Below, one piece after another: positions 6,149 to 13,685 of a stretch of DNA of 13,998 bases. The position numbers were made by a program, and so were the translations under genes. The stretch spans positions 1 through 13,998 of the forward strand of contig JAIOTL010000363.1 in NCBI GenBank assembly GCA_021106775.1, read 5' to 3'. Positions within the stretch are counted from its first letter, which is position 1, and the number at the start of each line of letters is the position of its first letter. The notes beneath the pieces are model-generated. The model was given only the letters and a program-made list of their open reading frames with translations, made no database searches and was not told the DNA's origin. This DNA comes from Planctomycetota bacterium (GTDB taxonomy: Bacteria; Planctomycetota; UBA8742; SKZP01; JAIOTL01).

Positions 6149-8443
6149 TCACGGTTCAAATCTTTCGCAAGCTTCAGGTTGAAAACGCTTGCCAAGAATG
6201 CCGTCAATAAAAACTTCACGAGTTTGCTTGTCACTTATCCTTTTGAACGTAAATTTCCATAGTGGTATGAAAATAATGTCAATTTTGCGAGGTTTTATAT
6301 TGAACTTAAGGTCAAACTGGTATTCAACCTCTTTCCTGCTAAGAAGCTGGTTCAACACCCATTCAGTCAGTTTTTTATTCTCAATAGGCTGGGTTTTAAG
6401 TGTTACGAAGTCATCAAGGTCTTTGATGTCCAGAGGGTCGGATTCTTTAGGCGCGCGAACGAACACAAGCCCTTTCCTTGTTGCAAGACAGATCTGCCCC
6501 TTTGTCGGATGCATGTAAATGTTGTCTTTTACAGGGATTGAACGCCGAAAAAACAGAAAACCTTCCTTTTTTACACCCTTGAATCCGCATTGCCAAAGCG
6601 GGAAATACTCAAGCTTGCAACCCATGATTTCTTCTGTTTTCACGATGAGCATCGTCGTATTAATGTGTTTTTCAGCTTCCTGATACGCTTCAACCTCGCT
6701 TATCTGGTGCATAGCAACGGTCATCTGCTCGATGAGACCTAATTTTTGGTGAAATTTGTATTTTGCGCTGAAATATACGTTTTTCCTGCCTTCTTTCGCC
6801 TTTTGAATTTGTCCATCAATTTCAAGCTCCTTGAGAGCCTTGACAATACGGCGCTTCGGCATCTCAAGGTTTGCTGCGAGTTCATCCTGAGTAAATGCCT
6901 GAACCGAATCGAAAAGATACTCGTCAACTGAGGTTTTTTCTGTTTCTTGGCGATTGGATGCGATTTCAATTACAGGTTTGGAATTGATTATTGATGAAGT
7001 TGTACTTTCGTCTGCTGTCTCAGATTCTGCATTATCAGGCAGTTTTTCAGGTTTTTCATCAATTTTTGATAAAGTTTCTTCGACAGGAATCAGGCTTGGT
7101 TTGAGTTCCTCGAAATATTCTTTTTGTTCTTCCTGCACGATATTTTCAAGGTCGTTTTCGTCGAGGGTTTTATGCTCGGAGTAAAGCCAGCGAATCTTGA
7201 CCTGTTCGACATCTGACAGATTGTCAGGTGAGAGAACGATGAAGTTACCAGCTTTCAGCGAGGGCAGCTTCGAGATAATCAAGTCGGTCTTCGCCCCTGC
7301 AAGTGCCTTAATCATCTGGTTGACCTTTTTAATGTCCTGGTCAGTCATGAGTCTGCCGAGAAAATACGTTGAAACCTGCGAAAGCGAGCGATAATCGACG
7401 TCGCCGGGATTTTGTGTCGCGAGAACGCAGCTTATGCCGTATTTCCGTGCCTGTTTGAACAGCAATCTCAAAATGTCGCGGGATGCGGGTTTGCGCACTG
7501 GTGGCAGGAACGGCGAGATTTCATCGATGTAAAACATTGCCTGCAGATGTTTGCTCGGGTTCTTGAGCATCCAGTTGTACAGAGCTGTTGCGATCTGGGC
7601 GACGAAGAAATTCTTTTCCTCCTGCGTTGAGAGCGTGTTCAGGTAAATCACGGATATGCGCGTGGGCAGAGGTTTTCCATCTTCCGGGATGCGTTCAAGT
7701 CCGAGCAGCACTTCGATGTCGAGAGGAATCCCCTGACTGAACAGTAATTTGCGCGAGCCGATTGTCAGCGTTCGCAGCTTTCTGACAACTTCATCGAATT
7801 TGTTGCCGGGTAGAATATCGCTTGTTTCTCTCTCAAGTTCTGGCGGCATGTTCTTCAAATACTTAATAAATTGGGCGATTGAGGCGATGCTGTGTCCTGC
7901 ATCCGAGATGTGAGTGATTACAAGATCGAAAAACGATGAAACGTACTTCCCTTCGTCTTTTTTGAGGTCATAGCCAAGCAAATCCGCGAGACTTTGCGCG
8001 ATTGCAGTTACCGCGCGGATTTTCTCGTTGGCGTCGTTTTCTGGGAAATCGAATTTCAGTGGATTCAGATAAATTGGCGTTCCCGCTGAAGATGTCGGCG
8101 TCCAGACAACCACATCCACATTCTCATTGAAAAGTTTGTATTGCTCAAGATTGCCCTTGTGTTTTGTGATGGCAGCTTTTTTTCCAGCCTGAATGAGCGA
8201 TGCGATGTCTCCCTGCGGGTCAATCGCGATGATGGGTATGCCGCGCATGGCGAATTCTTCGCACAGCATCTTCGCGGTTACTGTTTTTCCTGAACCTGAC
8301 GAGCCGATAATGGCGCAATGTCTCAAAAACGCATCAAGAGGGAATTTGCAGTTTTTTCCGATGCTGATTCCATCGTCAACAATTGGAAACGAATGAGTTT
8401 CCTCATTCTCAGTCATCGCTTTTTTATCAATATTTTTAGCCAT
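6149..8443 (-). CDS. HerA/FtsK-superfamily ATPase with a winged-helix and a duplicated C-terminal module
   Basis: 764 aa. HerA-like ATPases are hexameric P-loop motors that translocate DNA. Visible features: a HerA-type N-terminus (IGKNCKFPLDAFLRHCAIIG), Walker A GSSGSGKT (47-54) followed by IPIIAIDPQGD, Walker B MFYIDE (303-308), LATQNPGDVD (341-350, the sensor/polar motif), and Arg364 in YFLGRL as a possible arginine finger. After an acidic low-complexity linker (430-505), residues 506-560 look like a winged helix-turn-helix (FTQDELAANLEMPKRRIVKAL). Residues 570-764 hold two similar segments, FPLW (614-617) and IPLW (726-729), each followed by a short strand-turn (IYMHPTKGQ, VFIDGILGK). No NurA-like nuclease is adjacent. 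Start: TGAGGAT is well placed before the ATG at 8443. It starts 22 bp after yggU. Exact role (DNA repair, segregation, conjugation-like, defence) cannot be set from sequence alone. Confidence 0.85.
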   Translation of the reverse strand: MAKNIDKKAMTENEETHSFPIVDDGISIGKNCKFPLDAFLRHCAIIGSSGSGKTVTAKMLCEEFAMRGIPIIAIDPQGDIASLIQAGKKAAITKHKGNLEQYKLFNENVDVVVWTPTSSAGTPIYLNPLKFDFPENDANEKIRAVTAIAQSLADLLGYDLKKDEGKYVSSFFDLVITHISDAGHSIASIAQFIKYLKNMPPELERETSDILPGNKFDEVVRKLRTLTIGSRKLLFSQGIPLDIEVLLGLERIPEDGKPLPTRISVIYLNTLSTQEEKNFFVAQIATALYNWMLKNPSKHLQAMFYIDEISPFLPPVRKPASRDILRLLFKQARKYGISCVLATQNPGDVDYRSLSQVSTYFLGRLMTDQDIKKVNQMIKALAGAKTDLIISKLPSLKAGNFIVLSPDNLSDVEQVKIRWLYSEHKTLDENDLENIVQEEQKEYFEELKPSLIPVEETLSKIDEKPEKLPDNAESETADESTTSSIINSKPVIEIASNRQETEKTSVDEYLFDSVQAFTQDELAANLEMPKRRIVKALKELEIDGQIQKAKEGRKNVYFSAKYKFHQKLGLIEQMTVAMHQISEVEAYQEAEKHINTTMLIVKTEEIMGCKLEYFPLWQCGFKGVKKEGFLFFRRSIPVKDNIYMHPTKGQICLATRKGLVFVRAPKESDPLDIKDLDDFVTLKTQPIENKKLTEWVLNQLLSRKEVEYQFDLKFNIKPRKIDIIFIPLWKFTFKRISDKQTREVFIDGILGKRFQPEACERFEP

Positions 8444-8465
8444 TTTATCCTCAGTTTTTTTGTAT

Positions 8466-8762
8466 TTATAAGTCAGGAATATATTGTTTCAAGCTGCTAA
8501 GGTCGGCATTTTCAGGTAAAGACAAAACTTTGTTGCGTGCAGTCTCACCGGAGACAAGCTTAATACTCGTTTTTGCAATGCCAAGAGTTTTCGCGACAAG
8601 TTTTATAAGTGCTGCATTCGCTTTCCCTTTTTCAGGCACTGTCGTTACAAGCACTTTAAGCATACCGTCGTGCAAACCCATAATTTTATTACTGTCAGCC
8701 TTGGGTACAATCCGCACATGCAGTAAAATGCAATCATTTTTCTTCTCAATCGGAGATGTCAT
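8466..8762 (-). CDS. yggU: DUF167/YggU family protein
   Basis: 98 aa, the normal length for this small, widespread alpha/beta family of unknown biochemical role. The diagnostic pattern is present: CILLHVRIVPKADSNKI (11-27), LKVLVTTVPEKGKANAALIK (35-54) and IKLVSGETARNKVL (67-80). I chose the ATG at 8762, preceded by a weak GAGAG; in-frame TTG (8774) and GTG (8768) would add four or two residues and are less likely. It sits 55 bp after the VWA gene and 22 bp before the HerA-like gene, so it is probably co-transcribed with both. Ends TAA. Confidence 0.9.
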   Translation of the reverse strand: MTSPIEKKNDCILLHVRIVPKADSNKIMGLHDGMLKVLVTTVPEKGKANAALIKLVAKTLGIAKTSIKLVSGETARNKVLSLPENADLSSLKQYIPDL

Positions 8763-8817
8763 ATTCACTCTCAAATTCTGAATATTTTCAAGTGTATCAA
8801 TTTTGTGTACATTTTCC

Positions 8818-10479
8818 TTAAATTATGTGCAATTTACGACGGATGAACCATTCAGTCGAGAGCATCAGTACAAAAAGGATGAATAACGGGATGTTCGCGC
8901 TGTATTCCGGGTTTTGCACGCGTGCTTTATCCTGCCTGAACACATTATGCAAAGCCTCAGGAAGCTTCTCAAGTGTAACCAGATTGAAGTATTTGCCTGA
9001 ATTCCGCGCAGCAAGTTCCTTCAAATAACTGCGGTCAATGCCGATTTTATAAAACTCCGAGAGTTCCTGTCCGACATTGAAAACACGTGCATCTTCGCCG
9101 ATTTTAACTCCCTCAACCCATGCTGAGCATTGAATCTGATACTTCCCTACAAATTGTGGCAGAAACTGTGTTGAGTATTGTCCTGGCATACCCGCCGGTT
9201 TGAATTCAAGCGTAATATCCTGTTTTTGTGGAGTTTTCACCGTTGCGTCAATCTGCGCATTATCGATGAATTTATCCTGCTTATCCTTCACAATCACGCG
9301 TACATTAAAATTTGCACCCGGTTCAAGCTTTTCCTCGGATAGCACAATTGTCAGCGTATCAGAAACGTCTTCTTCCTTCGTTCCAGAGAGCCAGCGGATG
9401 AGCTGCCCCCAAAACACAGTGAAAAGAGTCTTTCCGCCCTTTGCGCTCAGCGAGAATGACCACGGTTTCCATGTTTCCATGAGCCCGTTTACCGCGATTT
9501 TTCCGCCAGCGTTCTGCACAACAACCACGTGATGCAAATTGCCTTCCCTATCCGAAGCTTTTATGAGGCTTTCCGCTGCCGGTTTGATTCTTTCGAACCC
9601 GTTGAGCTTCTTGAACGTACGCAGTTTGTCCGATTCGCTGAAATATGCAGGCATTCCATTACAAATCGAGCTTAACAGTCCTTCCCTTGAAATTTCGATG
9701 AAATACGGACCCGACGTCAGCAAAGATGTATCCGGCGGGAGTTCAACGGGTAAAAGCTCCTCAAGTGGAGAATCCGCCCAACTTCCGCTGAGCGAATCTG
9801 CACCACCCAGAAACAATAAATTTCCGTGCATGCGTTTGTTCTTAAGCTTAATCCCGTCAATCACCCAAGTTTTCAAGAGTTTCTGCTGATTCTCGGTTAA
9901 ATCAGTAGGGCGCATATCACCGAGAATGACAATGTCAAAATTTTCATATTCCGATAATATTTGCGGCAATCCCTTACTCAGGTCAATTCCCTTAATAACC
10001 TTACCGAGTGCGGTGTACGAACCTGCGCCGTAATTTATCAACGAGGTGAGTTCAACGTTGGGGTCAGAACTCAGAACGCTCACAATGCCCTTAAATTCAT
10101 ATCTCGGGAAGCCTTCGACGTAAAGCACGCGAATTTTCGGGTTATTCACGCGGAAATCAATCTCCTTGCTGTTGTTTGCGGTGATACTCTCAACATCGTC
10201 CACCGGCACACTCACGACATACTGCGTTCTGCCAACCTTCATGGGCTTTGCGAAAAGGGATAATTCCGCTGTTGTGCCGTTTTCCATAAACTCAGCCAAT
10301 CCTTCGACTGTCTCATCCTCGGATTTAAGCGTAACGGGCAGAGTTTTATATTTCTGAGCGAGTTTGTCCCCGCTGATTCTCACAAAAACCTTGATTTCCG
10401 TCTTGTTTCCCGCAATTACCTGTCCTGAAGCCACAACGTCAATTGCAATGTCCTTGAAAAATGGGTTCTCATCAGGCGA
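8818..10479 (-). CDS. C-terminal part (553 codons) of an amber-interrupted VWA/amidotransferase-like membrane protein
   Basis: This is the continuation, in the same frame, of the gene starting at 11100; only a TAG at 10480-10482 separates them. Numbering from the codon after TAG: 1-110 are beta-rich Ig/CARDB-like strands (NKTEIKVFVRI); 115-250 resemble the class I glutamine-amidotransferase-like fold seen in BatA-like VWA proteins of bacteria (IRVLYVEGFPRYEFKGI, FDIVILGD, LLFLGGADS, LEELLPVEL); 375-470 are another beta domain; 527-545 is a membrane helix (NIPLFILFVLMLSTEWFI) with the basic end RRK. A GTG at 10434 has no nearby ribosome site (AAGGA is about 16 bases away), so independent translation is not supported. 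Its codons look intact, with no further stop or frameshift over 1.6 kb, which suggests either a very recent mutation, a sequencing error or readthrough. Confidence 0.8.
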   Translation of the reverse strand, partial: SPDENPFFKDIAIDVVASGQVIAGNKTEIKVFVRISGDKLAQKYKTLPVTLKSEDETVEGLAEFMENGTTAELSLFAKPMKVGRTQYVVSVPVDDVESITANNSKEIDFRVNNPKIRVLYVEGFPRYEFKGIVSVLSSDPNVELTSLINYGAGSYTALGKVIKGIDLSKGLPQILSEYENFDIVILGDMRPTDLTENQQKLLKTWVIDGIKLKNKRMHGNLLFLGGADSLSGSWADSPLEELLPVELPPDTSLLTSGPYFIEISREGLLSSICNGMPAYFSESDKLRTFKKLNGFERIKPAAESLIKASDREGNLHHVVVVQNAGGKIAVNGLMETWKPWSFSLSAKGGKTLFTVFWGQLIRWLSGTKEEDVSDTLTIVLSEEKLEPGANFNVRVIVKDKQDKFIDNAQIDATVKTPQKQDITLEFKPAGMPGQYSTQFLPQFVGKYQIQCSAWVEGVKIGEDARVFNVGQELSEFYKIGIDRSYLKELAARNSGKYFNLVTLEKLPEALHNVFRQDKARVQNPEYSANIPLFILFVLMLSTEWFIRRKLHII

Positions 10480-10482
10480 CTA
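10480..10482 (-). other. In-frame TAG (amber) inside the VWA gene
   Basis: The minus strand reads GGT TAG TCG CCT GAT. Codons on both sides continue the same protein in the same frame. A single change from CAG, GAG, AAG, TCG, TTG or TGG would create it. TAG also ends vorB (1536) and the secretin gene (2521) at plausible places, so general reassignment of TAG is not indicated. Confidence 0.85.
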
Positions 10483-11100
10483 ACCCACGCCGACAGTAAA
10501 AATGCTCGTACCCAGACGCTTATTGCGAAAGAAATCGGGAGAATTTTCTACTCCGTCCGAAAAAATAACAATCGCACCAACCTGCTCTTCACCAGCATTC
10601 TGCAGAATGTTGTGTGCCGACTGCACAATCTGCGTGTATTTCCCACCTGGAACGATGCCGGATAAATCATCGATATTCTCAAGCTCATGAATTTCCTCGT
10701 CAGCATTAAACGAATATACACGAAGGTTGAAACTGTCTTCGATGTTAGACTTTATACCAGTTTCATTAATTCTGCGCAAAACCGCCTGAAGCCTTGGTAA
10801 ATTGCCAACAGAATCCTTGATGCTCATCGATTCCGACGTGTCAAACATGAATAGCACAGTTTTGTCGAAGCTTTCGCTGTCGATGAATTTTATTACGGGA
10901 CGGAAAATCAGAATCAGCAGGAGTAATGCTGCCAGAAGTTTTGATGTGCTTATAATCCAGGCGGACGTTTTCGGTAAAGTCCTGAAAAGTCTGCGATATG
11001 TAAAATATAGCACTGCTGCCAAGAGCAAGGTTACAGACACGGAAATCCCAAGCCTCATTTCTGCGGGTAATTCCGGCGCGAACAGGAAATCAATCTGCAT
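10480..11100 (-). CDS. N-terminal part (206 aa) of an amber-interrupted VWA-domain membrane protein
   Basis: Two membrane helices (18-35 and 50-70) precede a von Willebrand factor A domain. The metal-ion site is complete: Asp87-Thr-Ser-Glu-Ser91 (FMFDTSESM), Thr156 (GGKYTQIV) and Asp182 (VIFSDGVEN). The frame ends after FTVGVG, exactly at the last strand of the VWA fold, in a TAG at 10480-10482. Family members normally run on into the beta and amidotransferase-like domains that are found directly downstream in the same frame (8818-10479). With the stop ignored, the protein would be 760 residues. The start is the ATG at 11100, five bases after AAGGAG; a TTG directly before it is too close to that site. 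If only this piece is made, it would be a membrane-anchored VWA domain. Such proteins act in envelope or complex assembly, but the specific role is unknown. Confidence 0.82.
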   Translation of the reverse strand: MQIDFLFAPELPAEMRLGISVSVTLLLAAVLYFTYRRLFRTLPKTSAWIISTSKLLAALLLLILIFRPVIKFIDSESFDKTVLFMFDTSESMSIKDSVGNLPRLQAVLRRINETGIKSNIEDSFNLRVYSFNADEEIHELENIDDLSGIVPGGKYTQIVQSAHNILQNAGEEQVGAIVIFSDGVENSPDFFRNKRLGTSIFTVGVG

Positions 11101-11122
11101 CAACGCTCCTTTTCACCAAACA

Positions 11123-11251
11123 CTAGACTGTGTTTGAAAACTCAAAATTTGTCATTCCTGCGAAGCAGTAATCCGGCGAATATACTGAATATCAGTGGTT
11201 TCTGGATTCCCAATCAAGTTGGGAATGACATTATAAATTTGTTTTCAAACA
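11123..11251 (+). repeat. Dispersed intergenic repeat, copy 2 (MITE-like)
   Basis: The core 11151-11229 (79 bp) starts GTCATTCC and ends GGAATGAC, an exact 8-bp terminal inverted repeat. It matches copy 1 (3855-3931, opposite strand) at both ends and over CAATCAAGTTGGGA. Outside the core is a second, exact 11-bp inverted pair TGTTTGAAAAC (11131-11141) / GTTTTCAAACA (11241-11251), plus AAATTT touching the core on the left (11145-11150) and next to GTTTTC on the right (11235-11240). It lies between the membrane-protein gene (11279-12361) and the VWA gene, where a folded RNA could affect transcription through the gap. Confidence 0.7.
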
Positions 11252-11278
11252 TAAGAGATTTAACACAGTTTTTGGTAC

Positions 11279-12361
11279 TTAGTTCTCAGATATAAACAAT
11301 TTATTTTCGTGTTTCACGAGCCTTTCCAGCCAGATGTCTTTCGCTAAAGGCAGATTCAGACCAGTGTTTTCCTTCAACGTATCAAAAGATAATTGAGCAA
11401 GACTGGTGTTTTTTGAATCTAAAAGCGCGATAAGGTCATAATAATTGAAACTTATTGCACGAACGAAATGAAACTTGCTGAAATACCGAAAAATAAAGGT
11501 CAGCATCGCGCCGATCATGACAACATCGATTACAACAAGGAAATAATGCTGAGAATCGATAAGCAGAAAAATATTCAATGCGGAAAGAACACCTAAAAAG
11601 TAAATAAACATCGGGTAAAACCGTGAGTTTGCAACTTGTACGAGCAGATACACAATTGAGACAATGCAAAGAATCAACATCAACGCGATTATTTCAAAAC
11701 TCGAAAAATTGCTGTAAACAAAAACAAGCTCGCACATAACCACTATTAAATACAGGAAAATTATGCTCCAGAGTCTGAAATTTTTCATTTCTTTCTCGTT
11801 CACCTTCACCAGCAAGGATGTTTTTCTGATTCTGAACTCCGAATATTCCTCGCAGTCTTTGATTCTTCCGAGTTGCTGAGTATCCTGCCATAGATTATCC
11901 GAGAAAAACTCCATTTTCCAAAGGGGTTCAACACTTCTGAATTTTTCAGGGATTATAATCGCAGCGAATTCGAGTCCTGCGAAAGTCAGACTGAAGCCAG
12001 CCATGAGAAAATTGCCTGTTGCTGCCAGCATGATGCTCGCAACCAGAGATATCAACGGAAGCCAATGCCATGATAATGATGACCTGTGATGCCAATTGCG
12101 AGATGCGATGAAAACTTCGCCAAACAAACAAGCAAAAACGGATAAATAAACGATTGATGATACTTCACTAATCCTGCTTAATTGGAGTAATATTATGGGT
12201 TTGATGACAAGAATCACAGTCAGTAAAAAGAAGAATCCGCCGATTGTCTTTGATTTCGATAATGCGTTTTCGAACTCATTGTATTTAAGCTCGAAGTCGA
12301 AAAAATTCGGCTTTGCCGACTCAGGCAGAATCGGCGACTGTAATTCTCGTCTGTTCAACAT
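11279..12361 (-). CDS. Polytopic inner-membrane protein, unknown family
   Basis: 360 aa; I do not recognise the family. Hydrophobicity suggests eight membrane helices in two groups of four: about 39-60, 66-86, 99-120 and 121-138, then a soluble loop (139-195, with several charged residues and WKMEFFSDNLWQD), then about 197-217, 222-243, 248-268 and 272-294. A soluble tail of about 65 residues follows (LIALLDSKNTSLAQLSFDTL). The two-times-four arrangement could reflect an internal duplication, but no clear sequence repeat is visible. The ATG at 12361 has only a weak ribosome site (TAGG, six bases away). It is divergent from the MCE gene and 178 bp upstream of the VWA gene, with the repeat between, so it may have its own transcript. 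It ends in TAA. No transport or enzyme motif is seen. Confidence 0.75.
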   Translation of the reverse strand: MLNRRELQSPILPESAKPNFFDFELKYNEFENALSKSKTIGGFFFLLTVILVIKPIILLQLSRISEVSSIVYLSVFACLFGEVFIASRNWHHRSSLSWHWLPLISLVASIMLAATGNFLMAGFSLTFAGLEFAAIIIPEKFRSVEPLWKMEFFSDNLWQDTQQLGRIKDCEEYSEFRIRKTSLLVKVNEKEMKNFRLWSIIFLYLIVVMCELVFVYSNFSSFEIIALMLILCIVSIVYLLVQVANSRFYPMFIYFLGVLSALNIFLLIDSQHYFLVVIDVVMIGAMLTFIFRYFSKFHFVRAISFNYYDLIALLDSKNTSLAQLSFDTLKENTGLNLPLAKDIWLERLVKHENKLFISEN

Positions 12362-12479
12362 AATAAACCTATTATCAATTACTGAATATTATAAATCATC
12401 AATTAAAGTGCAGTATTAAAAAAGCGTATTTGTTATATTATTATTTTATGAGTGTGTTTTTCGGTAAATGGAGTGAAAA

Positions 12480-13592
12480 ATGGCTGCTGAAAGCCGTGTT
12501 CGTGAAATTATCGTCGGCGTTATGTTCTTCGCAGCATTATTGCTGTTTCTTGGGTTCGCAGTGATTATTGCAGGTCAGGACCTTGGTTTCGGTGAAAAAG
12601 CACAGCGTGTTCTTGTCCGCTTTAAGAACACATATGGGATTGTTGAAGGAACACCTGTCAATCTCAACGGAAATAAGGTTGGCAAGGTTGTCGGCATGTT
12701 TAACAATATCGAGCTTGGGCGTGTGGATGTTGAGCTGTCGATAAAGGCTGATGTAATGCTTCACAGAGGGGTTACTGTTGAAATTCAATCTACGATTTTT
12801 GGTACGCGAACCGTTGAAATTCATGATAATCCGATTAAAGAAAACTTCGATAAATTTATTGATATGTCAAAACCCATTTTAGGATTTACTGTACCGGATG
12901 TTTTCCTTCAAGTTGGGAAGCTTTCGGGAAAATTTGACGAAATGCTTGATAATGTCGATGATATTTTAATGGAGATTAAAAGTGCTGTTACATCGTTGAA
13001 TACCCCTGATTCCGGCATTATCGGGAAATTCGTCAGCGATCGTGAGTTTGCAGATAAAGTTGATGATATGGTCTTAAAACTCTCAGATACAATCGTTGAA
13101 TTCAAGACAACTGCTGAAGAATTGACAACGGATTTGAAACTTCTCAGACAGGGTGAGGGTGTTGTGTCACTTTTAATTAACGATCCATCGGTTGCACAGG
13201 ACATAAGGCAGGCGATTGCTGATGTCCGCACAATGACGAGCCAATTTTCCGACGTTGTTGCCGATGTTGGCAGTATCACAAAAAAGATTGAGAAAGAGGA
13301 AGGAATTATCGGCTGGCTAGTTGGAAACGAGAAGGCGAAGGAAGATTTTGCGGAAATATCTAACGCATTACGAGAAGCATCTCCTGAAATTGAGAAATCA
13401 ATCGAAAATATCGAATCAATTACCAGAAAGATTGATGTGGGGCAGGGAACAATCGGCAAACTGATTAATGATGATGAATTGATGATTCAGATAGAAAGTG
13501 CTCTTGATTCCGCTGGTCGTGCCATCGACGACATGCGTGAAACATTGCCGATTACTACGTTTACATCATTACTGTTCTCAGCATTTCAATAA
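12480..13592 (+). CDS. MCE/MlaD-family lipid transport protein with four 48-residue tail repeats
   Basis: 370 aa. MlaD-type proteins are anchored in the inner membrane and form hexameric rings that carry phospholipids between membranes with an ABC transporter. Residues 8-31 are the single membrane anchor. Residues 42-118 are the MCE domain (VRFKNTYGIVEGTPVNLNG, VGKVVGM, FGTRTVEI). Residues 179-370 are exactly four 48-residue units starting at Gly179, Gly227, Gly275 and Gly323, each opening G-x-(I/V)-(G/S)-x-(L/F)-(I/V), followed by a helix. The first unit has IIGKFVSDRE, the last TIGKLINDDE. GGAG lies well placed before the ATG. The MlaE permease and MlaF ATPase genes are not adjacent in this window, although the family usually sits with them. 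The 118-bp divergent spacer upstream must hold its promoter; I see only an AT-rich TATATT-like box without a good -35. Confidence 0.88.
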   Translation: MAAESRVREIIVGVMFFAALLLFLGFAVIIAGQDLGFGEKAQRVLVRFKNTYGIVEGTPVNLNGNKVGKVVGMFNNIELGRVDVELSIKADVMLHRGVTVEIQSTIFGTRTVEIHDNPIKENFDKFIDMSKPILGFTVPDVFLQVGKLSGKFDEMLDNVDDILMEIKSAVTSLNTPDSGIIGKFVSDREFADKVDDMVLKLSDTIVEFKTTAEELTTDLKLLRQGEGVVSLLINDPSVAQDIRQAIADVRTMTSQFSDVVADVGSITKKIEKEEGIIGWLVGNEKAKEDFAEISNALREASPEIEKSIENIESITRKIDVGQGTIGKLINDDELMIQIESALDSAGRAIDDMRETLPITTFTSLLFSAFQ

Positions 13593-13620
13593 GACAGTAA
13601 AATCATTTTTATGATATTTT

Positions 13621-13639
13621 AATGAAAACAGTTTTCATT
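13621..13639. other. Small AT-rich inverted repeat between mlaD-like and clpP-like genes
   Basis: AATGAAAAC and GTTTTCATT face each other around one base, forming an 8-bp hairpin with a 3-base loop, 28 bases after the MCE stop. The following T-run is broken (TTTGACC), so it is a weak terminator at best; it could also be an operator in front of the clpP-like gene. Confidence 0.35.
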
Positions 13640-13685
13640 TTGACCGAAATTGTTAAGATGTTCGCAAACATTTAAGGAGTCTGAA

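Noticed and set aside
10480..10482. Pyrrolysine or general TAG recoding as explanation for the amber codon
   Set aside because: No pylT-like gene or methylamine methyltransferase is in view, and TAG appears to end two other genes normally. It cannot be excluded from this window, but it is not the preferred reading.
12908..13459. Minus-strand open frame (183 codons) opposite the MCE gene
   Set aside because: Ser-rich antisense shadow; its apparent periodicity is the mirror of the 48-residue repeats of the MCE protein.
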